A stretch of 33,694 nt of DNA from Chryseobacterium sp. SN22 (lineage in GTDB: Bacteria; Bacteroidota; Bacteroidia; Flavobacteriales; Weeksellaceae): NCBI RefSeq assembly GCF_008329705.1, contig NZ_VTSX01000033.1:1-33694 (forward strand), read 5' to 3'. The notes beneath the pieces are model-generated. The model was given only the letters and a program-made list of their open reading frames with translations. It was not told the DNA's origin and did not search any database. Positions within the stretch are counted from its first letter, which is position 1. Each line of letters begins with the position of its first letter. Positions 33,082 to 33,694 of the stretch are shown here, piece after piece. Made by a program: the position numbers and the translations under genes.

Positions 33082-33694
33082 ATGGAGGAGATTATTCAGG
33101 AGGACCAGAAAGTCTTTTTATTTCTCAATAATTTGGGAGACTCCCGTTTCGACCAGTTCTGGATGCTGATTTCCAGCACATGGATCTGGGTTCCGCTTTA
33201 TATTATTTTCTTTTATTTTTTGTTCAAAAACTACAAACTGCGGTCTTTGGTTTTTATCCTTGTTTTCGTGGCCATCGGTGTTACGGTTTCCGACCAGCTG
33301 GCCGGCGTTTTTAAGCATGGTGTTGAAAGGCTGAGACCTTGCCATGATCCGGCCTTAGAGCATATGATGAGAATCGTAAAATGCGGCGGGCAGTTCGGGT
33401 TTTATTCTTCCCATTCTTCCAATACTTTTTTCCTGGCCACTTACCTGACCATTCTATTGGGACGTAAGCTCCGTTGGTTTCCGTATATACTGTTTATATG
33501 GGCTGTAGTGGTTTCGTACAGCAGGATTTACCTGGGTGTGCATTTTCCCGGGGATATTCTGGTTGGTGCATTTGCGGGGTCTGTTTTGGGAATCATTTTC
33601 GGTACGCTTGCGAAAAAAGTTATCCTCAAACAGTCAGTGGCAACAGCTTTTTCCTTACGTTCCACCGCCCAGCTTGGAGTAGCCAAAAATACGT
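33082..33694 (+). CDS. PAP2-family membrane phosphatase, cut by the window end
   Basis: Open from ATG 33082 through the window end (204 codons, no stop). All three phosphatase motifs of the PAP2/acid phosphatase superfamily are present: KHGVERLRP (KxxxxxxRP), YSSHSSNTF (the PSGH-type motif with SSH) and SRIYLGVHFPGD (SRxxxxxHxxxD). About five or six membrane helices. Members remove phosphate from phosphatidic acid, undecaprenyl diphosphate or lipid A; this subtype's substrate cannot be read. It begins one nucleotide after the tatA stop, with a purine-rich GATAGG before the ATG, so both are likely co-transcribed. Confidence 0.9.
   Translation, partial: MEEIIQEDQKVFLFLNNLGDSRFDQFWMLISSTWIWVPLYIIFFYFLFKNYKLRSLVFILVFVAIGVTVSDQLAGVFKHGVERLRPCHDPALEHMMRIVKCGGQFGFYSSHSSNTFFLATYLTILLGRKLRWFPYILFIWAVVVSYSRIYLGVHFPGDILVGAFAGSVLGIIFGTLAKKVILKQSVATAFSLRSTAQLGVAKNT

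Overview
The window looks like chromosomal DNA of a flavobacterium of the Weeksellaceae, most likely Chryseobacterium or a close relative. This rests on three things seen in the sequence. Two secreted enzymes (S8 peptidase, PQQ-type sugar dehydrogenase) end in type IX secretion (T9SS) sorting tails. SecD and SecF are fused in one 969-aa protein. Promoters fit the Bacteroidetes pattern TTG / TAnnTTTG, and starts rarely carry a Shine-Dalgarno sequence. The genus is inferred from general protein resemblance; no search was run.

Layout. 1-3300: a gene tail, a small frameshifted secreted-protein gene, and PEP carboxylase (ppc). 3289-4902 (-): T9SS-sorted subtilase. 4989-8825 (+): a likely operon for a surface-sugar pathway, with a DegT-type sugar aminotransferase, two small four-helix membrane proteins, a decayed gene, galE and a TagD/RfaE2-like nucleotidyltransferase, closed by a bidirectional terminator. 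8876-11383 (-): TonB-dependent-type outer-membrane barrel protein. 11550-13369 (-): dapF then mltG (peptidoglycan). 13562-14844 (-): PnuC transporter then a Tyr/Gly-rich lipoprotein. 15011-16528 (+): CAT-type amino-acid permease.

16590-23076 is the least ordinary part. A secreted beta-propeller, a 96-aa GrpE-like protein and an unusual 831-aa Hsp70 run on the + strand. They converge on two overlapping - strand genes for paralogous cytosolic-plus-membrane proteins that I do not recognise. The Hsp70 has an extra domain of about 110 residues where the conserved interdomain linker should be. I read this as a candidate dedicated chaperone system; whether the membrane pair belongs to it is inference.

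23077-33694: a repeat-bearing spacer, hemN, a polytopic membrane protein (possible GT-C enzyme), a T9SS sugar dehydrogenase, secDF, a Tet-type MFS exporter, tatA and a PAP2 phosphatase cut by the window end. secDF and tatA make this end rich in protein-export functions.

No tRNA, rRNA, CRISPR array, insertion sequence or prophage was seen. Several genes appear to have leaderless transcripts, because a -7 element sits 4-7 nt before the start codon.
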